Of a stretch of 64,000 nucleotides of DNA, positions 9,512 to 19,448 are shown in pieces. Numbering within the stretch: the stretch's first letter is position 1; each line of letters opens with the position of its first letter. The DNA comes from Arthrobacter sp. ISL-5. Its GTDB lineage: Bacteria > Actinomycetota > Actinomycetes > Actinomycetales > Micrococcaceae. The notes beneath the pieces were generated by a model that was given only the letters and a program-made list of their open reading frames with translations, searched no databases and had not been told where the DNA came from. Position numbers and translations under genes: made by a program. Location of the stretch: the NCBI RefSeq assembly GCF_018613835.1, contig NZ_JAGGPM010000012.1, positions 62,001 through 126,000 of the forward strand, written 5' to 3'.

Positions 9512-9867
9512 GGGCGCTCCCGGTAGACACTGACGGCGACGTCCCCGAAGGGGACCTCGATTGGGGCCTTTGGCTTGTGCACCGTGATCTCCACGGCTTC
9601 GATCTTGAATTCCTTGAGCAGTCCCTCGGCCATGCGCACGGCCAGGGCCTCAATCAGGTTCAGGGGCTCACCGGTGATCCAGTCCGTGATGCGTCCTGCC
9701 ACCTCGCCGTAGTGGGCAGTGTCCCGGACATCGTCCGACGCCGCAGCCTGGCTGAAGTCCAGGTGCAGCACGGCGTCAACGACAAACGGCTGGCCCTCGC
9801 GGCGTTCAAAGTCGAACACTCCGTGGTAGCCGGTGGCCGTGACACCGCTCAATGAGATCCTGTCCAT
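9508..9867 (-). CDS. folB: Dihydroneopterin aldolase
   Basis: Converts dihydroneopterin to hydroxymethyl-dihydropterin plus glycolaldehyde. The 119-residue length fits the FolB family. Recognisable segments are GYHGVFDFERREGQPFVVD at the N-terminus (Glu/Tyr active site region), DTAHYGEVA, PLNLIEALA and VTVHKPKAPI-like VEITVHKPKAPI at the C-terminus. Start ATG 9867 is 13 bases after the folP stop; the open frame continues upstream inside folP but that part is not FolB-like. Confidence 0.96.
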   Translation of the reverse strand: MDRISLSGVTATGYHGVFDFERREGQPFVVDAVLHLDFSQAAASDDVRDTAHYGEVAGRITDWITGEPLNLIEALAVRMAEGLLKEFKIEAVEITVHKPKAPIEVPFGDVAVSVYRERP

Positions 9868-9880
9868 CGTGCCCGCCTGC

Positions 9881-10798
9881 TCAGTGGCCGGGTCTGGGGG
9901 CCATGCGGGCGGCGACCTTGACAGCGTCCAGGCTGGATCCGACGTCGTGCACGCGGACAGCCCACGCCCCGCGGGCTGCGCTGATGGCCGTGATGGCGGC
10001 GGTGGCGGCGTCGCGCTCGTCCGGGAGCGCGGCCTTTCCGGACACGGTGAGGAGGGTTCCAAGGAAGCGCTTGCGGGAAGCGCCCACGAGGACCTTGTGC
10101 CCCATCGCTTCGAGCTGCCCGAGGTTTCCGAGGAGCTCCCAGTTCTGCTCGTCCGTCTTGGAGAAGCCGATGCCCGGGTCAATGATGATCTGCTCGGGCA
10201 GCACGCCCGCTGCGTACAGCTTGTCCCGGACCCCGCTGAGCTCGGAGACGACGTCGTTCGCGACGTCGTCGTACTCCGTCAGGGACGTCATGGTCTTCGC
10301 GTCGCCGCGGCGGTGCGTCAGGACGTACGGTGCCCTGCGCGCGGCCACGAGCTCGGCCATTCCGGGTTCGATGCTGAGACCGGAGATGTCGTTGATGATC
10401 GCGGCTCCGGCGTCCAGTGCGGCTTCCGCCGTGGACGCGTGGGTGGTGTCGATGCTGACCAGCGCACCGGCCTTGACCAGGGCCTCAATGACCGGCAGGA
10501 CCCGCCGCTGCTCCTCGTCGGGGCTGACTTCCTCCGCGCCCGGGCGCGTGGATTCACCGCCGACGTCGATGATGTCGGCTCCCGCGTAAAACATCCGGAG
10601 GCCGGCGGCGATGGCGGTGTCCGGCGTGGGGTGCTTGCCGCCGTCGCTGAATGAGTCCGGGGTGACGTTCAGGATGCCCATTACCAGCGTGCGGCCGGTG
10701 GGCAGGTCTTCGAATTTTGCTGCCGGCCGCGGTTTGCGCAGGACGGGCAGGGGTGATGTGGCGGGTCCGGTTCCAGGTGCTGCAGCTAGGGAATCCAT
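9881..10798 (-). CDS. folP: Dihydropteroate synthase
   Basis: Condenses hydroxymethyl-dihydropterin pyrophosphate with p-aminobenzoate to give dihydropteroate; the sulfonamide target. The 305-residue protein has MGILNVTPDSFSDGG (40-54), IIDVGGESTRPGA, SIDTTHA, INDIS, DPGIGFSKT and GASRKRFLG in the correct order. An N-terminal extension of about 35 residues precedes the TIM barrel. ATG 10798 sits ten bases after the folE stop. Confidence 0.97.
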   Translation of the reverse strand: MDSLAAAPGTGPATSPLPVLRKPRPAAKFEDLPTGRTLVMGILNVTPDSFSDGGKHPTPDTAIAAGLRMFYAGADIIDVGGESTRPGAEEVSPDEEQRRVLPVIEALVKAGALVSIDTTHASTAEAALDAGAAIINDISGLSIEPGMAELVAARRAPYVLTHRRGDAKTMTSLTEYDDVANDVVSELSGVRDKLYAAGVLPEQIIIDPGIGFSKTDEQNWELLGNLGQLEAMGHKVLVGASRKRFLGTLLTVSGKAALPDERDAATAAITAISAARGAWAVRVHDVGSSLDAVKVAARMAPRPGH

Positions 10799-10808
10799 AG
10801 TCTGTTTA

Positions 10809-11447
10809 TTACCTTCCGAGTATGAGGCTCATGGCTTCGGCACGGGTGGCCGGGTCATGAAGTTGCCCGCGGACCGCGCTTGTGACGGTTTTGGCCCCGG
10901 GCTTGCGGATGCCGCGCATGGACATGCACATGTGTTCGCATTCCACCACCACGATGGCTCCGCGCGGCTTGAGGTGCGTGACCAGTGCCTCGACGATCTG
11001 CGTGGTGAGGCGCTCCTGCACCTGCGGCCGGCGGGCGAAAATGTCCACCAGCCGCGCGAGCTTGCTCAGTCCCGTGACTTTGCCGTCATGGGAGGGGATG
11101 TAGCCCACGTGCGCCACCCCGTGGAATGGAACCAGGTGGTGTTCGCAGGTGGAGTAGAACGGGATGTCCTTCACCAGCACCAGTTCCTCGTGGTCGAGGT
11201 CGAAGGTGGTGGAGAGGACGCTTCCCGGGTCCTGGTGCAGGCCGGCAAAGACCTCGGCATAAGCCTTGGCCACGCGCCGCGGCGTGTCGTGCAGTCCGCC
11301 GCGGTCCGGGTCCTCGCCGATAGCCAGCAGGATTTCCCGCACCGCCGCTTCAATCCGCGGCCTGTCCACCTTGTGGTGCCGGCCGGATCCGCCCCCCGCC
11401 GAGTGGTCGGCGGAGGCGGAATGGTCGTCGTCGTCGAAGTGAGTCAC
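10809..11447 (-). CDS. folE: GTP cyclohydrolase I
   Basis: First step of folate synthesis: GTP to dihydroneopterin triphosphate, a zinc enzyme. The 212-residue product has an acidic/histidine N-terminus, [17 protein letters not shown], the zinc and active-site [10 protein letters not shown], and the C-terminal [15 protein letters not shown] with the third zinc cysteine. Start is GTG 11447; the ftsH stop is only ten bases upstream, so it is expressed with ftsH and the rest of the folate genes. Confidence 0.97.
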   Translation of the reverse strand: MTHFDDDDHSASADHSAGGGSGRHHKVDRPRIEAAVREILLAIGEDPDRGGLHDTPRRVAKAYAEVFAGLHQDPGSVLSTTFDLDHEELVLVKDIPFYSTCEHHLVPFHGVAHVGYIPSHDGKVTGLSKLARLVDIFARRPQVQERLTTQIVEALVTHLKPRGAIVVVECEHMCMSMRGIRKPGAKTVTSAVRGQLHDPATRAEAMSLILGR

Positions 11448-11457
11448 ACCAAAGAGC

Positions 11458-13524
11458 TTAGCCGTGGTGGCCGTCTGGACCGGCCTCCGTTACTCCGCCC
11501 TGGAAGGAGGCGTCCTCCGAAACGCCTTGCGGATGTGGCGGAAGCGCGTCCAGCGGTTCCTCCAGCCGGGCTTCCTTGGCTTCCGCCTGGGCCTCGCGTT
11601 CCGCCTTCTCCAGCCGGGACTCCACCGGGCCGGCAGTCTGGACCGGCCGGGTTTCCTTGGACAGCCACACTTCGCGGAAGTCGCGCTTGCGGATGGTGCG
11701 GAAGACGTGGGCGATCTCGGCCTGGTTCAGGGTTTCGCGCTCGAGCAGTTCCAGGGCCAGCTGGTCCAGGACGTCGCGGTTTTCCGTGAGGATGGCGTAG
11801 GCCTCGTCATGGGCCTGGTCGATCAGGCGGCGGACTTCCTCATCCACGATGTAGGCGATCTGGTCCGAGTAGTTGCGCTCGTGGCTGGCGTCCCGGCCCA
11901 GGAACGGCTCGCCGCCGCCCTGGCCCAGCCGGACCGCGCCCACACGCTCGCTCATGCCGTACTGCGTGACCATCTGGCGGGCCGTGGCCGTGGCCTTCTC
12001 GATGTCGTTCGAGGCGCCGGTGGACGGATCGTGGAAGACGATCTCCTCCGCAACGCGGCCGCCCATGGCGTAGGCCATCTGGTCGAGCAGCTCGTTGCGG
12101 GTGATGGAGTACTTGTCGGTCTCCGGCACAACCATGGTGTAGCCCAGTGCGCGGCCGCGGGGCAGGATGGTGATCTTGGTGACCGGGGCGGAGTTGCGCA
12201 GGGCCGCGGCAACCAGCGCGTGGCCGCCCTCGTGGTAGGCCGTGATCTTGCGCTCGTGCTCCTTCATGACCCGGCTGCGCTTCTGCGGCCCGGCCATGAC
12301 GCGGTCAATGGCCTCGTCCAGCGCGCGGTCATCGATCAGGTTGGCGTTGGAGCGGGCGGTCAGCAGCGCCGCCTCATTCAGCACGTTGGCCAGGTCCGCA
12401 CCTGTGTAACCGGGTGTTTTCTTGCCCACTGCCTTCATGTCCACGTCCGGCGCCATGGGCTTGCCCTTGGCATGCACCTCGAGGATCTGGACGCGGCCCA
12501 CGAGGTCCGGCGCTTCAACGGAAATCTGCCGGTCGAAGCGGCCGGGGCGGAGCAGCGCCGGGTCCAGGACGTCGGGCCGGTTGGTGGCGGCGATGAGGAT
12601 GACGTTGGTCTTGACGTCGAAGCCGTCCATTTCAACCAGGAGCTGGTTGAGGGTCTGCTCGCGTTCGTCGTTGCCGCCGCCGATGCCGGCACCGCGGTGG
12701 CGGCCGACGGCGTCGATCTCGTCCACGAAGATGATGGCGGGCGCGTTGGACTTGGCCTGCTCGAAGAGGTCGCGGACGCGGGAGGCACCGACGCCGACGA
12801 ACATTTCAACGAAGTCCGAGCCCGAGATGGAGAAGAACGGCACGCCGGCCTCGCCGGCGACGGCGCGGGCCAGGAGGGTCTTGCCGGTGCCCGGAGGACC
12901 GTACAGCAGCACGCCCTTGGGGATCTTGGCGCCCACGGCCTGGAACTTGGCGGGCTCTGCAAGGAATTCCTTGATTTCCTGGAGCTCCTCCACGGCTTCG
13001 TCGGCACCCGCGACGTCCACGAAGGTCACCTGCGGCATGTCCTTGTTGACCATCTTGGCCTTGGACTTGCCGAACTGCATGACCTTCGAGCCGCCGCCCT
13101 GCATGCGGGACAGCAGGAACCAGAACAGGACGCCGAGCAGCAGCACCGGGATCAGCAGCGAGAACAGGCCGGACAGCCAGTTGCTCTCGATCGGCTGGTC
13201 CGTGTAGCCCTTGGAGGGGTTCGAGTCGGTAACGGCTTTGACCACGGCCGGGCCGCGGTCGTTGACGAAGAAGAACTGGACGTTCTTGCCCTTGTCCTGG
13301 CCATCGATGACCAGGTTGTCCTTCAGGACCAGGTCCACGCGGTTCTCGCCGTCGAAGATCTTGGCCTGTTCCACCTTGCCGTTCTGGGCAAGGAGCTCGA
13401 GGCCCGGCTGGGTGTCGATCCGTGTCGCACCGCCCGGAGCCAACGTTGCAAAGGCCAGCAGGAGCATGCCGACCACAACAATGATCCAGATGCCCGGGCC
13501 TTTGAAGAAACTCTTAGCTTTCAT
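11458..13524 (-). CDS. ftsH: ATP-dependent zinc metalloprotease FtsH
   Basis: Membrane-anchored AAA+ protease that degrades damaged membrane proteins and short-lived regulators. The 688-residue product has two transmembrane helices (about 11-30 and 116-138) around an extracytoplasmic domain, Walker A GPPGTGKT (209-216), Walker B FVDEID, second region of homology with [21 protein letters not shown], and a zinc motif HEGGH near residue 430. The C-terminal tail is acidic and proline-rich, as in other actinobacteria. It heads the ftsH-fol-DUF3180-PH-panC run. Transcription probably starts in the region upstream of 13524. Confidence 0.98.
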   Translation of the reverse strand: MKAKSFFKGPGIWIIVVVGMLLLAFATLAPGGATRIDTQPGLELLAQNGKVEQAKIFDGENRVDLVLKDNLVIDGQDKGKNVQFFFVNDRGPAVVKAVTDSNPSKGYTDQPIESNWLSGLFSLLIPVLLLGVLFWFLLSRMQGGGSKVMQFGKSKAKMVNKDMPQVTFVDVAGADEAVEELQEIKEFLAEPAKFQAVGAKIPKGVLLYGPPGTGKTLLARAVAGEAGVPFFSISGSDFVEMFVGVGASRVRDLFEQAKSNAPAIIFVDEIDAVGRHRGAGIGGGNDEREQTLNQLLVEMDGFDVKTNVILIAATNRPDVLDPALLRPGRFDRQISVEAPDLVGRVQILEVHAKGKPMAPDVDMKAVGKKTPGYTGADLANVLNEAALLTARSNANLIDDRALDEAIDRVMAGPQKRSRVMKEHERKITAYHEGGHALVAAALRNSAPVTKITILPRGRALGYTMVVPETDKYSITRNELLDQMAYAMGGRVAEEIVFHDPSTGASNDIEKATATARQMVTQYGMSERVGAVRLGQGGGEPFLGRDASHERNYSDQIAYIVDEEVRRLIDQAHDEAYAILTENRDVLDQLALELLERETLNQAEIAHVFRTIRKRDFREVWLSKETRPVQTAGPVESRLEKAEREAQAEAKEARLEEPLDALPPHPQGVSEDASFQGGVTEAGPDGHHG

Positions 13525-13947
13525 CTGTTCGGGGGCTGGCCCCGTCCCTCCTGGTAGTGCTGCACGGCGCGTGGAGTGCGCGCGTGTGGTGCTGCTTCGC
13601 TTCTAGCTATACACCGTCCGGAGTAAATCACGCACGATGTAGGGCAAAAGTTCCCTCTGGGCGTAGCACGGGCGTGGCTGCGTGCCCGCCGGTGCGGCCG
13701 AGTGGGCCGGTGGCTCCCGAGTGCGCATTTTTGCACCACTTCCAGGCCGGCGGGACCCGGTGCCGCGGAATTGACGGGCCCGGCCCTGCCCTGGGCGGCC
13801 AAAGCGGTGCAGATGTGCGGGACGGACCCGCCGCCATCGCGCTCCGCAGCGCCGATTCTCCCTCCACAGCACTGGCACGGGCCGGGTTGTCCACATAGCC
13901 AGCCCGGCGACTGCCGCAATTCCGGGACCCGGTGCAGGCTGGACACC
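13525..13947. other. Intergenic region upstream of ftsH and the broken DUF559 gene
   Basis: This 423-base stretch has no convincing gene in either direction. It should hold the ftsH promoter; TATAGC read on the minus strand (about 13606-13611) is a possible -10, without a clear -35. It also holds the first copy of a 32-base direct repeat. Open frames here are shadows of high GC content. Confidence 0.5.
13710..13742 (+). repeat. Imperfect direct repeat, left copy
   Basis: Reads GTGGCTCCCGA then GTGCGCATTTTTGCACC. A close relative at 14659-14689 reads GTGTCTCCC then TTGCGCATTTTTGTACC. The two copies are in the same orientation and flank the broken AbiEi/DUF559-like gene, which makes them candidate boundaries of an inserted or mobile segment. 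Confidence 0.55.
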
Positions 13948-14653
13948 ATGCTTCCTGCGGATTTCCTCACCGTCCAGGGCGGAGTGACCAGGCTCGCGCA
14001 CCTGCGAAGGGCAGGCTTCACGCGGGGTCAGATCGATCACGCGGTGGACTCCGGCCTGATGCTCAAGCACCGGCACGGGGTCTACCGCCTGCCCCAGGCT
14101 GATCCGGACTTCGTCCGCGCCTATGAGCTCAACGCCGCGGTCACCCTGCGTCTCGGCCGCGGCCACTACGCGCTGTGGACCGTTCGGGCTCCGGACCGTC
14201 GACATCCGGCAGCCTCGCACCGCCGCCTCCCCGCCGGCCACCTTGCCCACACGATCAGCGGAAACGTCTCGACGCTGCTTCCTCCGGTCCTGCCCCTGAA
14301 GGACGTCCTGGTTCATTGCCTCCAGTGCAGAACGCGGGTCGGATTCGTTGCTCGAGACGGTCGCCCGCGTGCTGTTCCGGAGGCACGGCTTCGACGTCCG
14401 GACGCAGGTCTACCTCGAGGGCATCGGCTACGTGGACTTCATCATCAACGGCTGCCTCATTGTCGAGATCGACGGCGTGGGCTTCCACCTCAACAAGCCG
14501 CAGTTCAAGAAGGACATCCGGCGGAACAACATTGGTGCCGCAACCGGCTACCGCGTCCTGAGATACCTTTACGAGGACGTGCTGCACCGGCCCGATGAGG
14601 TGCTGGAACAGATCCGGCTGGCCCTGGCCACGCCGCCGCGGACGCCGCGCTAA
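13948..14653 (+). pseudogene. Broken AbiEi-like / DUF559 endonuclease-like gene
   Basis: The first part (frame from ATG 13948, starting MLPADFLTVQGGVTRLAHL) has the helix-turn-helix-like N-terminus with RRAGFTRGQIDHAVDSG and HRHGVYRL seen in AbiEi-type antitoxin/DUF559 proteins. The C-terminal part is in another frame (about 14324-14653): SLLETVARVLFRRHG, YVDFIINGCLIVEIDG, and GYRVLRYLYEDVL, the Vsr-like DUF559 fold. The family is usually about 300 residues; here only about 230 are covered and the middle helper region is short, so a deletion and a frameshift near 14315-14335 both seem present. It is the only plus-strand gene inside the conserved minus-strand block. Confidence 0.75.
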
Positions 14654-14658
14654 GCGGA

Positions 14659-14689
14659 GTGTCTCCCTTGCGCATTTTTGTACCCTATT
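14659..14689 (+). repeat. Imperfect direct repeat, right copy
   Basis: Shares the GCGCATTTTTG core and GTGnCTCCC lead with the copy at 13710-13742. It begins six bases after the stop of the DUF559 remnant. Confidence 0.55.
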
Positions 14690-14697
14690 AACCGCCT

Positions 14698-14742
14698 CAC
14701 GCCGCCATCGAGCCTTTGTTTGCAAGGTTCGAAGGCGGCGTG
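14698..14742. terminator. Strong hairpin between convergent genes
   Basis: Arms CACGCCGCCATCGAGCC (14698-14714) and GGTTCGAAGGCGGCGTG (14726-14742) pair at 15 of 17 positions around an 11-base loop. It lies between the DUF559 remnant and the 3' end of hpt, as expected for a bidirectional terminator. No long T-tract follows on either side. Confidence 0.65.
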
Positions 14743-14791
14743 GGAGCCCAAAGCGGAGCAGAATTGCGCGGCCCGCGGGAAGTTTGTCCGC

Positions 14792-15346
14792 TTACTCGTA
14801 TACGTGCGGGGCCAGCGTGCCCACGAAGTCCAGGTTGCGGTACTTTTCGGCGTAGTCCAGGCCGTAGCCCACCACGAATTCATTGGGGATGTCGTAGCCG
14901 ACGTACTTGACGTCGATCTGCACCTTCGCGGCCGTCGGCTTGCGGAAGGCCGTGCAGACCTCGACGGACGCGGTGCCGCGGGATTCGAGGTTGGTCTTCA
15001 GCCAGGACAACGTGAGGCCCGAGTCGATGATGTCCTCGACGATGAGCACGTCTTTGCCCATGAGGTCCGTGTCGAGGTCCTTGAGGATGCGCACCACGCC
15101 GGAGGACTGCGTGCCGGAGCCGTAGGAGGAGACGGCCATCCAGTCCATGGAGATGTGGCTGTGCAGTGCACGTGCGAGGTCCGCCATGACCATGACCGCG
15201 CCCTTGAGCACACCCACGATGAGGATTTCACGGCCTTCATAGTCTTTGTCGATCTGCGCCGCGAGTTCGGTGATGCGCTGCTGGATCTGTTCCTTGGTGT
15301 AGAGAACGTGCTTGAGGTCTGCCTGGACGTCGGATGAATCCACCAA
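14792..15346 (-). CDS. hpt: Hypoxanthine phosphoribosyltransferase
   Basis: Purine salvage enzyme that makes IMP/GMP from hypoxanthine or guanine and PRPP. The 184-residue protein has ILIVGVLKGAV, the PRPP-binding motif VLIVEDIIDSGLTLS, and the purine-contacting YVGYDIPNEFVVGYGLDY near the C-terminus. It is followed in the usual actinobacterial order by ftsH, but here a broken plus-strand gene intervenes. tilS is 43 bases upstream on the same strand. Confidence 0.97.
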   Translation of the reverse strand: MVDSSDVQADLKHVLYTKEQIQQRITELAAQIDKDYEGREILIVGVLKGAVMVMADLARALHSHISMDWMAVSSYGSGTQSSGVVRILKDLDTDLMGKDVLIVEDIIDSGLTLSWLKTNLESRGTASVEVCTAFRKPTAAKVQIDVKYVGYDIPNEFVVGYGLDYAEKYRNLDFVGTLAPHVYE

Positions 15347-15389
15347 TTGCTCCTGTGTAGATGCGGGGATGTGTAGGTGCGGGGTGCGA

Positions 15390-16553
15390 CTATTTACGGA
15401 TCGGTTTTCGAAGCCGGAATACTAGCTTCCCACAGCGTGCGCCCTCGCGGGGAACCCCGGCGGCGCCGCTCTGCTCCCCGTCCCGCTCGCCTGCCAGCAG
15501 CTGGGCGAGCGAAAGACGGTAGACGCTCACTCCGCCGGGCAGCTCCACGGGCCCGGCCGAACCCTGCCGGCGAAGCAGCGCTTCCGCGGCGAGGAGCCGC
15601 TGGTAGCTGGGCTGCTGACCGCCGACCTCGGCGGCGGCCTTGGCGATCACCCGGAACCGGATGGCCGGCGCCAGTTCGTTGAGGGCCGCCTCCGGCAGGC
15701 TGACATCGGGACCGGTGCGCTCGGCGAGCGCGGCATAGGTGTTGTTGGCCACGTCCTCCAAATAGTCCGCGTCCAGCTGGAGGATGGCGGCGGTCCGGGC
15801 AAGGGACTCCGCAACGCCGGGGCCCAGCTTTTCCTCGAGCAGCGGCATGACTTCCACGCGGGTCCGGGAGCGCGCAAAGGCAGGGTCGGCATTGCTGGGA
15901 TCGTGCCAGGGTTCGAGCTCCTCGGCACGGCAGATCTCCTCGGTGTCCCCGCGCCGGAGGCCCAGGAAGGGCCGGAGCAGCCTCCCGCGCACAGGCCGCA
16001 TGCCGGCCAGCGACCTTGTGCCGGAGCCGCGCGCGAGGCCTAGCAGCACTTGCTCGGCCTGGTCATCGAGGGTGTGCCCCAGAAGAATCGCGTCCGCGCC
16101 CCACTCGGTCGCTGCGGCTTCGAGCGCGGCATGCCGTGCGTCCCGGGCCGCCGCCTCGGGGCCAGCGCCGCTGGAAGCAACGTCCACGGTGCGGATATGA
16201 ACCGGGCTGAGGCCAAGCTCGGTGAGGGTTTCTGCCGTACTGGCTGCCACGTCCGCGGAACCGGGTTGCAGCTGGTGGTCCACCACCACTCCCCCCACAG
16301 CTACCGGGTGGCCGTCCACGTGGCCGCGGCGGGCGAAATACGCGGCGACGGCGGCGAGGGCCAGCGAATCGGGGCCTCCGCTGCAGGCCACGAGGATCCG
16401 TTCCGGGTAGCCGGCCTGGGACAGCGCTTCCTGCAGCATCTTCCGCGCCGTGCCGAGCACAGGCGCCAGCCGTCCGGGCGTGCGCCGGCCGCTGCGGGCG
16501 GGGCTGCCGCCGCCGGAAGCGGGCACTGAGGCGGCCGGCGACGCGCCCTGCAC
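15390..16553 (-). CDS. tilS: tRNA(Ile)-lysidine synthase
   Basis: ATP-dependent enzyme that converts the wobble cytidine of tRNA-Ile(CAU) to lysidine. The 387-residue product carries the PP-loop signature SGGPDSLALA (about residues 59-68), then the family segment ILLGHTLDDQAEQVLLGLARGSG and the downstream RPFLGLRR. A basic, alanine-rich N-terminus of about 35 residues precedes the catalytic domain. GTG 16553 is the listed start and lacks a good Shine-Dalgarno site, so a later start is possible. The upstream metallopeptidase gene ends five bases away. Confidence 0.95.
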   Translation of the reverse strand: MQGASPAASVPASGGGSPARSGRRTPGRLAPVLGTARKMLQEALSQAGYPERILVACSGGPDSLALAAVAAYFARRGHVDGHPVAVGGVVVDHQLQPGSADVAASTAETLTELGLSPVHIRTVDVASSGAGPEAAARDARHAALEAAATEWGADAILLGHTLDDQAEQVLLGLARGSGTRSLAGMRPVRGRLLRPFLGLRRGDTEEICRAEELEPWHDPSNADPAFARSRTRVEVMPLLEEKLGPGVAESLARTAAILQLDADYLEDVANNTYAALAERTGPDVSLPEAALNELAPAIRFRVIAKAAAEVGGQQPSYQRLLAAEALLRRQGSAGPVELPGGVSVYRLSLAQLLAGERDGEQSGAAGVPREGARCGKLVFRLRKPIRK

Positions 16554-16558
16554 GGAAA

Positions 16559-17686
16559 CTAGAGCCCCATCCTGTCGATCCAGATCCTGGCGTCGTGGAT
16601 CTCCGGCTCGGTGGGGAGGTTCTGCGCCGCCTCCCAGACCCTGTTGAAGCCTTCCATTCCGGCCACGTCCACCACGGCGCGGACAAACTTGGCGCCGTCG
16701 CTGTACTGGCGCATCTTGGCGTCGAGGCCCAGGAGGCTGCGGATGAACTTCTCGATGGCGCCCCTGTCCTTGCCGCGGGCGTTGAAACGCTGCCGGATGG
16801 TCTTCACGGAGGGCACGATGCTTTCGTCCACAGCGTCCATCACCACGTTGGCGTGGCCCTCAAGCAGGCTCATGACGGCCGTGAGGTGGGACAGCGCGGC
16901 CTTCTCCTCCGGATTCTGCAGGAGATCCAGGATGGCGCCCCTGCCTGGCGTGGTGCCTGCGGCGGTGCGGTCCTTCAGCGACCGGGCGGCCGCCGACGCC
17001 CGCTCCATGAGCGAGTCGACGTTGCCCAGAAGGTGGCCGCTGAGGTTGTCGATCTCGTTCAGCATGTGGTGCCGGAGCCAGGGCGCCGCGGCGAACTGCA
17101 CCCGGTGCGTCTGCTCGTGCAGGCACACCCAGAGCCGGAAATCCTCGGGGGTCACGTTGAGCTCGCGCTCCACGGAGATGATGTTCGGGGCCACGAGCAG
17201 CAAGCGCCCGCCGGACGGCGCGTGCGAACCTTCCGCGAGGGCGGCAAACGGATCGTACTGGCCCAGCACCTTGCTGGACAGGAACGCCAGCACGGCGCCA
17301 AGCTGGCTGCCGGTGATGGCTCCGCTGACGGTCGCCGCACCCGGGCTGATGGTTCCGCGGCGGTTCTCCAGCATCTTTTCGATGGCGGGCTTCAGCATGA
17401 CCGCGAAGCTCTGCGTGTTGGCCTTGGCCCAGGAGGCACGGTCCACAACGAGGACCGTGGAATCGCGGAGATCGCGCGCTGCCTCGAGCCCGGTGATGTG
17501 GTGGACGTGCGGCACCGACGCATCGGCCAGTTCGCGCAGCTGGTGCACGGCCTCGCCGATCTCTGCGGGTTTCAGTGAAGGGCCGGCGGGAGCAAGCCGT
17601 GCTGCTGTGGACGCGGCAAGATCCCAGTTGATCAGGGCCTGGGCCGGGGCTGTTGTCTGGCCTGCAGTTGACTCCATACGGTCCAT
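16559..17686 (-). CDS. Zinc metallopeptidase-like protein, DUF2342
   Basis: A protein of about 375 residues of the family annotated as zinc-dependent metalloprotease or coenzyme F420 biosynthesis-associated protein. It has the HEQTHRVQF motif (HExxH) in the middle, LLLVAPNIISVERELNV before it and LLEGHANVVMDAVD after it, the typical order. It sits between dacB and tilS, the family's standard place in actinobacteria. Two in-frame ATGs (17686 and 17677) are plausible starts; a longer GTG-type extension to 17707 has no support. Physiological substrate unknown. Confidence 0.88.
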   Translation of the reverse strand: MDRMESTAGQTTAPAQALINWDLAASTAARLAPAGPSLKPAEIGEAVHQLRELADASVPHVHHITGLEAARDLRDSTVLVVDRASWAKANTQSFAVMLKPAIEKMLENRRGTISPGAATVSGAITGSQLGAVLAFLSSKVLGQYDPFAALAEGSHAPSGGRLLLVAPNIISVERELNVTPEDFRLWVCLHEQTHRVQFAAAPWLRHHMLNEIDNLSGHLLGNVDSLMERASAAARSLKDRTAAGTTPGRGAILDLLQNPEEKAALSHLTAVMSLLEGHANVVMDAVDESIVPSVKTIRQRFNARGKDRGAIEKFIRSLLGLDAKMRQYSDGAKFVRAVVDVAGMEGFNRVWEAAQNLPTEPEIHDARIWIDRMGL

Positions 17687-17781
17687 CAGAACACACGCGC
17701 CTGCCAACGCGCCTTAAAGTTCGCTGACCGGCGAACAGCCGGCAGCCGGGCCCGGAGCCCGCAGGCACCAGTCCCGGACGC

Positions 17782-19296
17782 CTAGCTGCAGCCGCAGGCG
17801 GCGAGCACCGTGGCCGAGGCGTCCAAGGCCGGCTTGTTGCCCGCCGCACCGGGGGTCAGGCCGTTGCCGATGAAGGAGAACACCAGAAGCCGGCCGTCCG
17901 CGTCCACCACGTAACCGCTCAGCGCAATGACGCTGTTCAGCGTTCCCGTTTTGGCCCTGACCAGCCCGGCGCCCTCGGCCGTGGATTCGTCGATATACCT
18001 GTCCCCGAGCGTCCCCGTGAGTCCGGCCACCGGGAAGCCGGCCAGCGCCGCCCTCAGGCGGGTGTCCCGGCCCGAGGTGATGGCCCGGACCACCTCCGAG
18101 AACTGGCGGGCGGAAACCTGGTTGTCCAGCGCCAGCCCGGATACGTCCGCCACCACCATGCCCTCCGTGGGAACTCCCAGGTCCGCGAGCTGCCTGAGGA
18201 CCGCGGCGGTGGCCGTCTCGTTGCTCGCCTGCTGGCCGGTGGCAACAGCCGACATCCGGCCGAGGGTCTCGGCGAGGTAATTATCGGAGGTCTGGAGCAT
18301 GTGGTCGACCTGCTGGCTGACCGTGGCCGACTGCACTTCCCCGAGGACAGCGGCATTCGCCGCCGTCTTCCCGTCAAGGCGTCCGACGGCGGGCGCCACC
18401 CTCAGTCCCGCGGCCGCGCCAACCGTTCTGAGCCGGGCCGCGAATGCCTCGCCCGCGGCGAGGGCGGAGTCCTGGGGCCGCGGCCCGATGGTCACTGCGG
18501 GATCGAACCGTGCCGAGTTAAGCGCGAGCGGGAACAGCGGAGCCATCTCCCCTGCTGCCACGTCTTCAGGGCTCCAGGCCGGGTTGAGCGAAGGCCCGGT
18601 GAAGAGTGAATCGTCCACCAGGATCTTTACATCGCCGGTGAACCCGTCTTTGCGGAGCGACTCCGCGGTCTGCTTGGCAAGAGTGGCCAGCCCGGCATGG
18701 CCGAGCACCTTGCCCTCGGCGGATTCGGCCTCGCTCAAGAGGACATCCCCGCCGCCCACCAGCACCACCGAGCGTGTCCCGGAGCGCGCAGAACCGGACG
18801 GCGTCGCCGAACCTGCAGGGGGAACGGCGACCGCCTTGGTGCTGAACCGCGCCTCAGGACCGAGCGACCGCAGCGCAGCCACGGCGGTAAGCAGTTTCAT
18901 GTTCGACGCAGGGATCCTGTTGGCGGCACCGTCCCGGTCGAAGAGCACCTTGCCCGTGGCCGCGTCCTGGACCACGCCCGTGAAAGTGCCCCCGCCGTCG
19001 GTCTTGAGGACGGGGTCCAGCCGGGCCGCCACTTCCGCGGGCACGGGAACGGGCGCGGCGTTCCTGAGCGGCCCGATGCCCTGCGGGACGGACAGGCGTT
19101 CCGGCACGAGCTGCCACGCAGGGGTTTCGGCGGCTCCGGCGGCGGACAGGTCCGGGCCGGTCAGGGCCGGGGCAATCAGCATTCCGGCGGGCAGCGCCAG
19201 CACGGCAAGCAGAAGCGTGAGCAAGGCGGTGGGCCAGGACCGGATCAGCGCATGGAGTCTTTCGCGGCTGCGTGCCGTGCCCGTGGTGCCGCTCAT
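17782..19296 (-). CDS. dacB: D-alanyl-D-alanine carboxypeptidase, PBP4 type
   Basis: Low-molecular-mass penicillin-binding protein that trims or opens peptidoglycan cross-links outside the membrane. The 504-residue product has a transmembrane/signal segment (about 22-46), the catalytic SxxK as SNMK (Ser131, Lys134), the SDN triad element and the KTGT box near the C-terminus, with the large insert typical of class C PBP4. It ends in ACGCS. ATG 19296 was chosen because the upstream 45 codons overlap the divergent ppa promoter region. ppa is transcribed the other way. Confidence 0.95.
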   Translation of the reverse strand: MSGTTGTARSRERLHALIRSWPTALLTLLLAVLALPAGMLIAPALTGPDLSAAGAAETPAWQLVPERLSVPQGIGPLRNAAPVPVPAEVAARLDPVLKTDGGGTFTGVVQDAATGKVLFDRDGAANRIPASNMKLLTAVAALRSLGPEARFSTKAVAVPPAGSATPSGSARSGTRSVVLVGGGDVLLSEAESAEGKVLGHAGLATLAKQTAESLRKDGFTGDVKILVDDSLFTGPSLNPAWSPEDVAAGEMAPLFPLALNSARFDPAVTIGPRPQDSALAAGEAFAARLRTVGAAAGLRVAPAVGRLDGKTAANAAVLGEVQSATVSQQVDHMLQTSDNYLAETLGRMSAVATGQQASNETATAAVLRQLADLGVPTEGMVVADVSGLALDNQVSARQFSEVVRAITSGRDTRLRAALAGFPVAGLTGTLGDRYIDESTAEGAGLVRAKTGTLNSVIALSGYVVDADGRLLVFSFIGNGLTPGAAGNKPALDASATVLAACGCS

Positions 19297-19448
19297 GCTG
19301 CTGGTCCTCAAAGTCCTGAAATTACCCCATAAGTTCCTGAAACCTGGGCCTCTCGCTATATCCTCAATAGTAGTCGGCGGCACTGACTGTCCTATTTTTG
19401 GCTGATCGAGTGTGCCGCGAACACCAAGCAATCGTCGAGGAGCATTCC

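Noticed and set aside
11464..13557. A 697-codon open frame opposite ftsH
   Set aside because: It is the mirror of a GC-rich gene; its composition is that of the antisense of ftsH and it has no start, motif or homology of its own.
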